Shown here: positions 15,866 through 26,516 of the stretch, one piece after another
Position numbering within the stretch: position 1 is the stretch's first letter
Layout: each line of letters begins with the position of its first letter
Made by a program: the position numbers and the translations under genes
Notes under the pieces: model-generated
Told to the model about the DNA's origin: nothing
What the model saw: the letters and a program-made list of their open reading frames with translations, nothing else
Database searches by the model: none
Assembly: GCA_030706225.1 (NCBI GenBank)
Contig: JAUZOW010000007.1
Location: forward strand, 1 to 33,730
Source of the DNA: Bacteroidota bacterium
GTDB lineage: Bacteria; Bacteroidota; Bacteroidia; Bacteroidales; FEN-979
Direction: 5' to 3'
Length of the DNA stretch: 33,730 nucleotides

Positions 15866-16729
15866 ATGAGGCAGTTAAAAATTACCAAGCAGGTCACTAA
15901 CCGTGAAACTGCATCATTAGATAAATACCTGCAGGAGATCGGAAAAGTGGAATTAATAACCGCTGACGAGGAAGTAGCTCTCGCTCAGCGGATCAAACAA
16001 GGCGACCAGGGAGCTCTTGAAAAACTCACCAAAGCTAACCTGAGATTCGTCGTTTCCGTTTCAAAACAGTATCAGAATCAAGGACTTAGTCTTCCCGACC
16101 TAATCAATGAAGGAAATCTGGGACTGATTAAAGCCGCTCAGCGTTTTGACGAAACGCGGGGGTTTAAATTCATTTCATATGCCGTTTGGTGGATTCGTCA
16201 ATCCATTCTTCAGGCTTTAGCAGAACAATCCCGTATTGTCAGGTTACCGCTCAATAAAATCGGTTCTATCAATAAAATCAATAAGGCGTATGCCACACTG
16301 GAACAGAAATTTGAACGCGAACCGAATGCCGACGAAATTGCCAATTTATTGGAAATATCTGAAAATGAGGTAAAAGAGTCACTGAAAAATTCCGGCAGAC
16401 ATGTTTCTATGGATGCTCCCCTCGTCCAGGATGAGGATAACACCATGTACGATGTTCTGAAAAGTGAAGAAAACACAACCCCCGATAACGGTCTTCTGTA
16501 TGAATCCCTTCGCAGGGAAATCGAACGGGCTGTTTCGACTTTGACACAGAGGGAAGCTGATGTTATCCGACTTTATTTCGGATTAAACGGCAGCCATCCG
16601 ATGACACTTGAAGAAATCGGTGAAAAATTTGATCTCACCCGTGAAAGAGTGCGCCAGATCAAAGAAAAGGCAATCCGCCGCCTGAAGCACACTTCCCGCA
16701 GCAAGATCTTAAAAACCTATCTTGGATAA
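15866..16729 (+). CDS. rpoD: Primary RNA polymerase sigma factor RpoD/SigA (short Bacteroidetes form)
   Basis: Group 1 sigma-70 factor directing RNA polymerase to TTTG/TAnnTTTG promoters. At 287 residues it lacks the long N-terminal region 1.1 and the non-conserved insert of E. coli RpoD (613), the normal state in Bacteroidetes. Region 1.2 is visible as [19 protein letters not shown]. Region 2 follows as [32 protein letters not shown] and [22 protein letters not shown]. Region 3 is in the middle, and region 4 is [15 protein letters not shown] with the helix-turn-helix [19 protein letters not shown]. It heads a compact cluster with rpe, a glycosyltransferase and ligA. An ECF-like box lies upstream. 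Confidence 0.96.
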   Translation: MRQLKITKQVTNRETASLDKYLQEIGKVELITADEEVALAQRIKQGDQGALEKLTKANLRFVVSVSKQYQNQGLSLPDLINEGNLGLIKAAQRFDETRGFKFISYAVWWIRQSILQALAEQSRIVRLPLNKIGSINKINKAYATLEQKFEREPNADEIANLLEISENEVKESLKNSGRHVSMDAPLVQDEDNTMYDVLKSEENTTPDNGLLYESLRREIERAVSTLTQREADVIRLYFGLNGSHPMTLEEIGEKFDLTRERVRQIKEKAIRRLKHTSRSKILKTYLG

Positions 16730-16739
16730 GACCCCGGTC

Positions 16740-17383
16740 ATGGACCGATTGATTGCACCATCTATCCTTTCTGCAAACTTTCTCGAACTCGGGAAAGCTA
16801 TTGAAATGGTGAATGCAAGTGAAGCCGACTGGATACACCTCGATGTTATGGATGGGGTATTTGTTCCAAACATCTCCTTCGGATTTCCTGTCATTGAAAA
16901 AATCGCTTCTCTAGCTAAGAAACCGCTTGATGTTCATCTGATGATCGTAGATCCCGACCGGTATATTGAACGCATTAAAAAAGCAGGAGCATGGCTGATT
17001 AGTGTACACTATGAAGCTTGTACTCACCTTCATCGCACCGTTTATGCAATCCGGAACATGGATGCCAAAGCCGGTGTAGTGCTTAACCCCCATTCTCCTG
17101 TTCACCTTCTTGAAGATATTATCCGGGATGTGGATCTTGTCCTCCTGATGTCGGTCAACCCAGGATTCGGCGGCCAACGATTTATTGAGAACACTTATGA
17201 AAAGGTCAACCAGCTTAAAGATCTTATCGCCCGTAAAAATTCCGGAGCTCTTATTGAAGTGGATGGCGGTGTTGATCTGAAAAACGCTCCCCTGCTTTTC
17301 AATGCAGGAGCCAATGTACTGGTGACTGGAAATACCGTTTTTTCAAATCCGGATCCGGCAGAGATTATCCGGAAGCTGAAACA

Positions 17384-17387
<4 letters not shown>
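16740..17387 (+). CDS. rpe: Ribulose-phosphate 3-epimerase
   Basis: Interconverts ribulose-5-phosphate and xylulose-5-phosphate in the pentose phosphate pathway; a TIM-barrel metalloenzyme. From the ATG at 16740 it is 215 residues. Signature segments are APSILSANF at the N-terminus, WIHLDVMDGVFVPNISFG with metal-binding His and Asp, LDVHLMI, LLMSVNPGFGGQ and IEVDGGV near the end. A TTG at 16722, inside the end of rpoD, is a possible longer start but adds residues that the family lacks, so I chose the ATG ten bases after the rpoD stop. Its TGA overlaps the TTG start of the next gene. Confidence 0.95.
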
Positions 17388-20975
<3,588 letters not shown>

Positions 20976-20979
20976 AAAA

Positions 20980-21006
20980 CCAGGATCACAATACTCAGGA
21001 CCCTGG
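20980..21006 (-). terminator. Probable terminator of the GIN-domain unit, possibly bidirectional
   Basis: CCAGG at 20980-20984 pairs with CCTGG at 21002-21006. Read on the minus strand, the hairpin is followed by TTTTTT, as expected for the end of the minus-strand unit. In the plus direction (after ligA) only CTTT follows. The five-base stem is short, so strength is uncertain. Confidence 0.5.
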
Positions 21007-21026
21007 CTTTCACAATTTAATCTTTT

Positions 21027-21743
21027 TCAGTTTACTTTCCGGATCGAACCGGCTCCGGAGACATCCTGAAACATCTGGGTTGGTTCTCCTTTGTAATACA
21101 CATTGGCAGCTCCCGAGATATCCGCTTTAAGTTCCTTTGCTACATTTATCTCTGCTTTCCCTGCTCCGCTTATATCCAGATTATAATTTTGAGCAACCAG
21201 ATCAAAAGCATGCAGATTAACAGCTCCTGATCCATCAAGGCTTACGTTTTCAGCTGTTCCTGAAAAATGCATATTGCAACTTCCGCTCATATCAATATTC
21301 AGTTTCTGAACGGCCAAATCCATTTTCCCATCCGAAGCTCCGCTGCCTGAAATGGTCAATTCGGGAACTGTAAGACGGTTTTCTGTCTGAATATTCACAG
21401 CTCCGCTGGCATCAATTCGTTTAAGGTCAACAACCGTCAGAAAAATTTTCATTTTCGAAGCATGATGAATTGGTTTCTTTGTATCGATTTTAAGGGTATT
21501 TCCAACAACTTCCGTCCGAATCAAAGGAAGAATATTATCATCGGCTTCAACAATTACTGACTGAGCAGTACCCTGGCTGATCGTCAGATCAAAGGCACCA
21601 CCGATTTCAACAGAATTAAAAGATGAAACTGTCCGTGTTTCACGCTTATTGTTTCCGTCACCTTTTACTCCCCATACCTGACAGGAAAGCAAGAGACCTA
21701 TTACGACGACTGCAAAAAATGTTAAATTTCGGGTTGTTTTCAT
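21027..21743 (-). CDS. GIN-domain (DUF2807) predicted lipoprotein
   Basis: A 238-residue exported protein. The N-terminus has a hydrophobic stretch ending in LLLSC, a good lipobox with the acylated Cys at about residue 21. The rest is one DUF2807 (GIN) domain: FNSVEIGGAFDLTISQG, then repeated turns ISGSGASDGKM, DMSGSCNMHF, DGSGAVNLHA, DISGAGKAEI, DISGAANVYY and DVSGAGSIRK about 16-21 residues apart. These predict a right-handed beta-solenoid. It is the last gene of the ECF sigma unit, 48 bases after the preceding gene. Function of GIN proteins is unknown; a cell-surface or periplasmic binding role is inferred. Lgt, needed to lipidate it, is encoded at 27853. Confidence 0.85.
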   Translation of the reverse strand: MKTTRNLTFFAVVVIGLLLSCQVWGVKGDGNNKRETRTVSSFNSVEIGGAFDLTISQGTAQSVIVEADDNILPLIRTEVVGNTLKIDTKKPIHHASKMKIFLTVVDLKRIDASGAVNIQTENRLTVPELTISGSGASDGKMDLAVQKLNIDMSGSCNMHFSGTAENVSLDGSGAVNLHAFDLVAQNYNLDISGAGKAEINVAKELKADISGAANVYYKGEPTQMFQDVSGAGSIRKVN

Positions 21744-21791
21744 ACGTTTGATTTATTTAATGGATTACAATAATTTACTTATTCTGTATTG

Positions 21792-22838
21792 TCACTTCAA
21801 ATCCACATCTCCATATTCGCTGCGTATTGTTACTTTAGAAGAAGGAGATGCATTTCCGACCACAGCTTTATAAGATTTTGAGGTATTTTTAATAATCTTT
21901 TCGCTGAAGTGTGCATTACTTTCAGACATATTCAGATCGCAGAATTTCAGGGATGCATCCAGGCTGTAGCTTGCGTTCTTTGAGATTCCTATGGAAATAT
22001 TCCCGAATTTATTATTGATGTTGATGTTCCCGAAATCAGCCGGCATTTCATTTACCGTGAAGTTTCCGTATTGAATATCCAGTGTCAGGTCCTTTTCAAT
22101 CTTCTTGATATCAAGATCGGAAAACTTTGCGGTTCCATCTACAACCGATGAATTTCCCATATCCAGCTTTCCTCCCGACAGGTTCGCATTTAAAGAGATG
22201 ATCTTTGCGGCTGTTAAATTCGAGTATTTTGAATCGATCCACAAAGCACCGGCGTACTGAACATCAAGATCAGAATATTTAATAAATACTACGGCTCCCT
22301 TCATGGATTGGATACTTCCCTTGCCGTATTTGATATCCAGCAAATTATCGGAATTGTTCAACTTGTTGATCTCGACATTTCCATACCCCACTGTAATTTT
22401 GCTTTTCCCTCCTACTTCATTTATATAGATATTTCCAAATTTGTTGGACAGGTCCAGTGCATTGGTATAGGGCATATTTACTGTATAATCCACCTTGAAC
22501 TTGATCCTTCCAGATATGTTTTTATCTTTAAATACAGTATGTGCCTGTACCTGCGATTCGTTGCCGGTAAAATCCACGGAAATATTCTCCAGTATTTTTG
22601 AAGCATCTTTCTCATTTGAAGCAGACACGGTAATTTTTACTTCTATAGATATGATATTCTTGTCCCAGTTAATACAACGGACATCTCCGAATTTGTTTTC
22701 AACAACCAACTGAGCATCCGGCTTCACAGGATATTCTTTTCGAATAACCTTGGAAAGTTCATCCCTGCTGTAGGCATTATTCCATCCGGAAATCAAAAAA
22801 ATGATGAGGAATAACGGGATTAATCTTATAGTTTTCAT
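21792..22838 (-). CDS. Exported DUF4097-like beta-solenoid protein
   Basis: A 348-residue protein with a signal peptide (about 1-24, ending NNAYS). After an N-terminal strand-rich part it carries a regular repeat with the core [K/Q/G][Y/F][G/S/C][N/D]: at residues 49, 133, 151, 170, 187, 204, 238, 256, 277, 298 and 341. Between 133 and 256 the period is 17-19 residues, with one degenerate turn near 221. This predicts a solenoid in which each turn begins at an aromatic-Gly/Ser-Asn/Asp corner. It resembles the DUF4097 'putative adhesin' group, usually encoded with ECF sigma factors in Bacteroidetes. There is no catalytic motif. It lies between the anti-sigma-like gene (39-base gap) and the GIN gene. 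Confidence 0.75.
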   Translation of the reverse strand: MKTIRLIPLFLIIFLISGWNNAYSRDELSKVIRKEYPVKPDAQLVVENKFGDVRCINWDKNIISIEVKITVSASNEKDASKILENISVDFTGNESQVQAHTVFKDKNISGRIKFKVDYTVNMPYTNALDLSNKFGNIYINEVGGKSKITVGYGNVEINKLNNSDNLLDIKYGKGSIQSMKGAVVFIKYSDLDVQYAGALWIDSKYSNLTAAKIISLNANLSGGKLDMGNSSVVDGTAKFSDLDIKKIEKDLTLDIQYGNFTVNEMPADFGNININNKFGNISIGISKNASYSLDASLKFCDLNMSESNAHFSEKIIKNTSKSYKAVVGNASPSSKVTIRSEYGDVDLK

Positions 22839-22877
22839 GACCTTGGAGATTAAGCGATTATATATAATTATAACAGG

Positions 22878-23411
22878 TTATTTTTCTTTTTTTGCAATTT
22901 TGATCTTTTCGACCATATTATCCATGACTGATTTTTTCATTTGCTCATTCTGGATAAGAGCTGATTGGACACGTTCGTCACCCGGATTATCTGTCAGGAC
23001 TTTTTTCAGTTCTTCAGATTTTGCATTCAACGCTTTTAATTCACCTTCGGCAATGGAATTCAGAGAATTATAATCCTGGCCGCAACATGCCAGTTTCCGG
23101 ATTTCACCAAGTTGTTCAGCTGATGCCTGGTCATAATATTTCATAGCATCCTGAATTTCCTGAGGGATAGAAGCGCTTTTCTGAGAAGCCTGAAGTTTTC
23201 CGGCAGTAAAGTCAAAGACCAAGGCAACTGTCGCTAAAAGCAATACGATAACTGCAGCGATTTTGAGTATGAAATTCCGGTTCAAAGTATATCTTTCCAA
23301 AGATTCATCCAAACCCAGCTTTTCACGAAACCGGTCGAAATGCCCTTCGGGGGGTTCTGACATTTCGAATGCTTTCCTGTTTTCTGATATGAATTTTTCC
23401 AGTTTATCCAT
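22878..23411 (-). CDS. Membrane-anchored anti-sigma-like protein
   Basis: A 177-residue protein with a charged cytoplasmic N-terminus (residues 1-46, containing PPEGHFDRFREKL), one membrane span (about 47-66, FILKIAAVIVLLLATVALVF) and a helical C-terminal part of about 110 residues. The start is three bases after the ECF sigma stop, and the topology fits an anti-sigma factor holding the sigma at the membrane. It lacks the HxxxCxxC motif of zinc-binding anti-sigma factors. Instead it has a vicinal Cys pair (LACCGQ, about residue 107) in the outer part, a possible redox sensor or heme/metal ligand (inference). The PPEGHFDRFREKL-like segment recurs in Bacteroidetes sigma-operon proteins. Function is assigned mainly by position. 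Confidence 0.65.
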   Translation of the reverse strand: MDKLEKFISENRKAFEMSEPPEGHFDRFREKLGLDESLERYTLNRNFILKIAAVIVLLLATVALVFDFTAGKLQASQKSASIPQEIQDAMKYYDQASAEQLGEIRKLACCGQDYNSLNSIAEGELKALNAKSEELKKVLTDNPGDERVQSALIQNEQMKKSVMDNMVEKIKIAKKEK

Positions 23412-23414
23412 GGC

Positions 23415-23987
23415 TCAATTATAGTGATATGAACGTTTTTGTCTTTTTTCAATAATGATCTTCACCAGCTTTTGTTTGGCTCTGACAAACCTTGTTCTGG
23501 AAAGATTATTTGAGATATGAAGAATACTGCTGATCTCTTCGTGGTCATAACCTTCAAACAGAAAAAGAGAAAGTATAACCCTGTATGAATCCGGCAAACC
23601 GGCAATAGCTTCTTTTACTTCATTTACCTGCATCTTTAATTCTTCTTCACGATGATCTTCAGTAACATCCTGTATATCTATTCCTTCTTCATCAATAGAA
23701 ACCATTTCATGACTTTTCCTTATAACATCCAGAGAATTGTTGATTACAATCTTCTTCAACCAGGATCCAAAGCTGCCTTCACCGGTATATCTCCCGATAT
23801 TGCGGAAAGCGTCGAGGAATGATTCCTGCATGACATCTTCCGCTTCCTGTGTATCGTTCACTATTCTCAGGCTCGTATTAAACATAGCTCTATAATACAG
23901 TTTATAAATCTTAAACTGAGCATTCCGATTACCTTCTTTACAGGCATCGATCAGGTCCTGGTGAATATTTATGTATTTATCTTCCAA
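23415..23987 (-). CDS. ECF-family RNA polymerase sigma factor
   Basis: A 190-residue sigma-70 of the extracytoplasmic-function group, with only regions 2 and 4. Region 2 runs about 10-95 (YKLYYRAMFNTSLRIVNDTQEAEDVMQESFLDAF, then GSFGSWLKKIVINNSLD). Region 4 runs about 125-180 (LPDSYRVILSLFLFEGYDHEEISSILHIS with RTRFVRAKQKL as recognition helix). The linker is acidic (EEEGIDIQDVTEDHREEE). It heads a four-gene minus-strand unit with the membrane protein and two solenoid proteins. A possible self-recognised promoter lies at 24008-24034. The specific stress signal is not evident. Confidence 0.93.
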   Translation of the reverse strand: MEDKYINIHQDLIDACKEGNRNAQFKIYKLYYRAMFNTSLRIVNDTQEAEDVMQESFLDAFRNIGRYTGEGSFGSWLKKIVINNSLDVIRKSHEMVSIDEEGIDIQDVTEDHREEELKMQVNEVKEAIAGLPDSYRVILSLFLFEGYDHEEISSILHISNNLSRTRFVRAKQKLVKIIIEKRQKRSYHYN

Positions 23988-24007
23988 TTCCCTGATTTTT
24001 GATGAAC

Positions 24008-24034
24008 AGACCTTGCATTTTTCAGAATGTTACA
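24008..24034 (-). promoter_or_regulatory. Candidate ECF-type autoregulated promoter (TGTAAC-N17-GTCT)
   Basis: On the minus strand TGTAAC (24034-24029) and GTCT (24011-24008) are 17 bases apart. The predicted start, near 24001, is about 14 bases before the sigma ATG at 23987. ECF genes commonly transcribe themselves from such promoters. A matching box precedes rpoD. Confidence 0.45.
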
Positions 24035-24065
24035 AGTTAGATAAAAAAAAAGATCAGAAAAAAAG

Positions 24066-24073
24066 TAATTTTG
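24066..24073 (+). promoter_or_regulatory. Candidate promoter -7 element (TAATTTTG) of the permease gene
   Basis: TAATTTTG matches TAnnTTTG and ends four bases before the TTG at 24078, so the message would begin at or within a few bases of the start codon (leaderless or nearly so). Confidence 0.5.
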
Positions 24074-24077
24074 CGCG

Positions 24078-24986
24078 TTGATACCATTGAAACGCTCAAA
24101 TTTACCGGTTTATCTGTATGCCATTACGGCAATGCTCTTCTGGGGCATATCGTTCATTTGGACGTCAATACTTTTAAAGTATTACCAGCCTGTTACTATT
24201 ATTTTCATCCGGCTCATATTTTCTTCCCTGTTTTTATTTTTCATCATTTTTATAACAAAAAAATGGGAAAAGATTGCCCGGAAAGACTGGATCTTTTTTG
24301 TCATTAGTGCTTTCTTTAATCCTTTTCTCTATTTCCTGTGCGAAAATTATGGAGTTAAATACAGCACCTCCACTGTTGCATCGGTGATCATTGCCACGAT
24401 TCCCTTATTTTCTCCGCTGGCAGCTTTCCTCTTTTTCAGGGAAAAGCTTACCTGGATGAATTTTGCCGGGATTATTATTTCCTTTGGTGGAATATGGCTG
24501 ATGCTGCTTGCCATGGGTATGAGTATGGAAATGAACGGAGAAAACAGAGGGATTCTCATTCTGTTTGGAGCGGTTATGAGTTCTTTAATCTATTCGCTCT
24601 TTTTGCGGAGACTGACAAAAAATTATTCTCCTGTCACCATTATTGCATGGCAGAACCTGATCGGAATATTTCTTTTTCTGCCGTTGTTCTTCATACTGGA
24701 ATACAGACGCTTTATCGAAGTCCCGATAAACAGTGAAATCGTTTATTCCTTTCTGTTCCTTTCGATTCTATGCTCTTCTCTGGCATTTGTATTTTATACC
24801 AAAACCATTCAGGTGCTTGGAATCAGTAAAGCCAATATATTCTCCAATCTCATTCCTGTATTTACAGCCATTTTTTCTTTTTTCATGCTTTCAGAAAGGT
24901 TTACATGGATCAAGATTCTGGGAATAGCCATTGTAATTGCCGGTTTGTATTTATCTCAAAGGAATCATAACCGGGAAATCAATTAG
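24078..24986 (+). CDS. EamA/DMT-family transporter
   Basis: A 302-residue inner-membrane permease with ten predicted spans in two EamA halves. The first half begins AITAMLFWGISFIW and the second begins ENRGILILFGAVMSSLIYSLFLRR. The family exports amino acids, nucleobases and other metabolites; the substrate cannot be read from sequence. The start is uncertain: TTG at 24078 (used here) and TTG at 24087 are both possible, the latter giving a protein opening with KRSNLPVYLYAI; the first ATG, at codon 19, would cut into the first span. It is transcribed away from the ECF sigma unit across about 90 bases. No operon partner overlaps it. Confidence 0.85.
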   Translation: MIPLKRSNLPVYLYAITAMLFWGISFIWTSILLKYYQPVTIIFIRLIFSSLFLFFIIFITKKWEKIARKDWIFFVISAFFNPFLYFLCENYGVKYSTSTVASVIIATIPLFSPLAAFLFFREKLTWMNFAGIIISFGGIWLMLLAMGMSMEMNGENRGILILFGAVMSSLIYSLFLRRLTKNYSPVTIIAWQNLIGIFLFLPLFFILEYRRFIEVPINSEIVYSFLFLSILCSSLAFVFYTKTIQVLGISKANIFSNLIPVFTAIFSFFMLSERFTWIKILGIAIVIAGLYLSQRNHNREIN

Positions 24987-25032
24987 CTTCAATATTTTTT
25001 GATCTCCGGGTAGACTTTTCAGTTTTCCGTTG

Positions 25033-25040
25033 TAAATTTG
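25033..25040 (+). promoter_or_regulatory. Candidate promoter -7 element (TAAATTTG)
   Basis: TAAATTTG matches TAnnTTTG and lies 61 bases before the ATG at 25102, so the small ACT-like gene may have its own promoter rather than rely on the permease gene. Confidence 0.4.
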
Positions 25041-25101
25041 TTTAAATAGCCTGAAAGAGGCAAAATAGCTTCAAATCCAAGTTCCATTAAAAATCTGAAA
25101 C

Positions 25102-25365
25102 ATGGCAGAAAAAGAGATCTGGGTGATTGGAATTCACATCACCGACCGTATCAAGGATGCGGGAAAAATCCAGGAAATTTTCACAAAGTATGGATGCTGC
25201 ATAAAAACCCGGCTTGGTCTTCATAAGGCCAATGGAAATATTTGCTCTCCTGCCGGATTGATCTTGCTTGAGCTGACCGGAGAACCTGCCGAATTTCCGA
25301 AACTGATGGACGAGCTTCAGAAAGTCGGAGGAATTGAAGTAAAACACATGGAATTCTCGGATTAA
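25102..25365 (+). CDS. Small ACT/ferredoxin-fold protein, TM1266-like
   Basis: An 87-residue soluble protein. Its order beta-alpha-beta-beta-alpha-beta (EIWVIGIHIT, KIQEIFTKY, CIKTRLGLH, GLILLELTG, FPKLMDELQKV, IEVKHMEF) matches the ferredoxin-like ACT/NikR C-terminal fold. The family of short proteins that look like this includes Thermotoga TM1266, annotated as an iron-only hydrogenase system regulator. Two adjacent Cys (residues 33-34) are present. No hydrogenase genes are in the window. A ligand- or metal-sensing regulatory role is inferred. Its stop is five bases from that of the converging carbamate kinase gene. Confidence 0.6.
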   Translation: MAEKEIWVIGIHITDRIKDAGKIQEIFTKYGCCIKTRLGLHKANGNICSPAGLILLELTGEPAEFPKLMDELQKVGGIEVKHMEFSD

Positions 25366-25370
25366 TCTCC

Positions 25371-26315
25371 TTAAACCAGTGTAATTCTTGTACCGCCATT
25401 ATCAATTCCCAAAAGAGTGGTTTTGGTAATGATGGCGTCTTTGCCTGAGTTTTCCACAAAGCGGATGGCTGCTTTTATTTTGGGTCCCATGCTTCCATCA
25501 GGGAACTGACCTTCATCCAGGTATTGCTGGGCTTCTGCAATAGTCATCCGGTCAATGGTTTTTTCTTGTGGAGTATTATAATTCAGACAAACTTTTGGAA
25601 CATCGGTCAAAATAAAGAATTTATCGGCATTGATCTGGGATGCCAGCAATGCTGACGCCAGATCCTTATCAATCACAGCATCAATCCCCTGTAATTTATT
25701 AGGTGCCACAAAATAGACAGGAATACCCCCACCACCTACGGCAATAACAATATGTCCTTCCCGTGCGATCTTCTCAATCGCCTTTTTATTTATAATCACG
25801 AGAGGTTTCGGTGAAGCCACTACTTTTCTCCAGCCTCTTCCTGCTGAATCTTCTCTATAAACGGAACCGGTTTCCCGGGCATATTTTTCAGCTTCTTCCT
25901 TCGTATAGAACGGTCCGATCGGTTTCGTAGGGTTTTTAAAAGCAGGATCATCTTTATTGACCAGTACCTGGGTCGCTATTGTGATAATATCTCTTTCAAT
26001 ATCGCTGGCCTGGAGAACATTTTTCAACTGCTGTTCAATAATATATCCGATAAATCCCTGGGAATATGCCACACAAATATCAAGAGGCATTTCGGGTAAT
26101 CCATAAACTTTATTTCCTGCTGTGTTTGCCAGCATGATATTACCAACCTGTGGACCATTGCCGTGCGTGATGACAATGTTATAATCCCGCTGGATCAGTT
26201 TCAGGAGGCATTCGGATGTTGCAAAAGCATTTTTTTCCTGTTCGGAAATAGTTCCTTTCTGATCGCTCTGCAAAAGGGCGTTTCCGCCAAGAGCTACAAC
26301 TGCAAGTTTCTTCAT
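25371..26315 (-). CDS. arcC: Carbamate kinase
   Basis: Transfers phosphate between carbamoyl phosphate and ADP, giving ATP in arginine, agmatine or purine fermentation. The 314 residues match the family. Motifs: VALGGNALLQ at the N-terminus, ITHGNGPQVGNI near residue 50, SQGFIGYIIEQQL, the PTKPIGPFYTKEEAE loop (about 130-145), VVASPKPL, AVGGGGIPV near 193, DKDLASALLA and the C-terminal GSMGPKIKAAIRFVE. No arcA or arcB neighbours lie in the window, so the source of carbamoyl phosphate is elsewhere. Its presence suggests a fermentative or facultatively anaerobic life style (inference). A palindrome lies in its leader. Confidence 0.94.
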   Translation of the reverse strand: MKKLAVVALGGNALLQSDQKGTISEQEKNAFATSECLLKLIQRDYNIVITHGNGPQVGNIMLANTAGNKVYGLPEMPLDICVAYSQGFIGYIIEQQLKNVLQASDIERDIITIATQVLVNKDDPAFKNPTKPIGPFYTKEEAEKYARETGSVYREDSAGRGWRKVVASPKPLVIINKKAIEKIAREGHIVIAVGGGGIPVYFVAPNKLQGIDAVIDKDLASALLASQINADKFFILTDVPKVCLNYNTPQEKTIDRMTIAEAQQYLDEGQFPDGSMGPKIKAAIRFVENSGKDAIITKTTLLGIDNGGTRITLV

Positions 26316-26343
26316 ATCAGTATAACAGTTTTATATAAACAAA

Positions 26344-26364
26344 AAAAGGATAAAATATCCTTTT
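26344..26364. promoter_or_regulatory. Perfect nine-base-pair palindrome in the arcC leader
   Basis: AAAAGGATA at 26344-26352 pairs with TATCCTTTT at 26356-26364 around a three-base AAA loop. It lies 29 bases upstream of the arcC start codon and downstream of its candidate promoter (26387-26394), so it would be in the 5' leader or act as an operator. It has a terminator-like form (A-rich side, T-rich side) in both directions, but no gene ends nearby on either strand. Confidence 0.6.
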
Positions 26365-26386
26365 ATCAATAAATCACCGTTTTATG

Positions 26387-26394
26387 CAAAAATA
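26387..26394 (-). promoter_or_regulatory. Candidate arcC promoter -7 element (TATTTTTG)
   Basis: Minus-strand TATTTTTG matches TAnnTTTG. It would give a leader of about 65 bases that contains the palindrome at 26344-26364. Confidence 0.4.
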
Positions 26395-26504
26395 TAAAAA
26401 ATAGTTCAATTTCGACATATGAAAATGCCAAGGCAGGTAAATACAGGGTCGATTCTGGCTGTTTTTTGCTGAACAACAACAGAAAATAAAAAAGTACAAT
26501 TGTG

Positions 26505-26512
26505 TATCTTTG
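26505..26512 (+). promoter_or_regulatory. mtaB promoter -7 element (TATCTTTG), predicted leaderless
   Basis: TATCTTTG matches TAnnTTTG and ends four bases before the ATG at 26517, so transcription should begin at or next to the start codon. It also lies inside the longer frame that would begin at GTG 26502, which therefore is not used. Confidence 0.55.
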
Positions 26513-26516
26513 CCGT

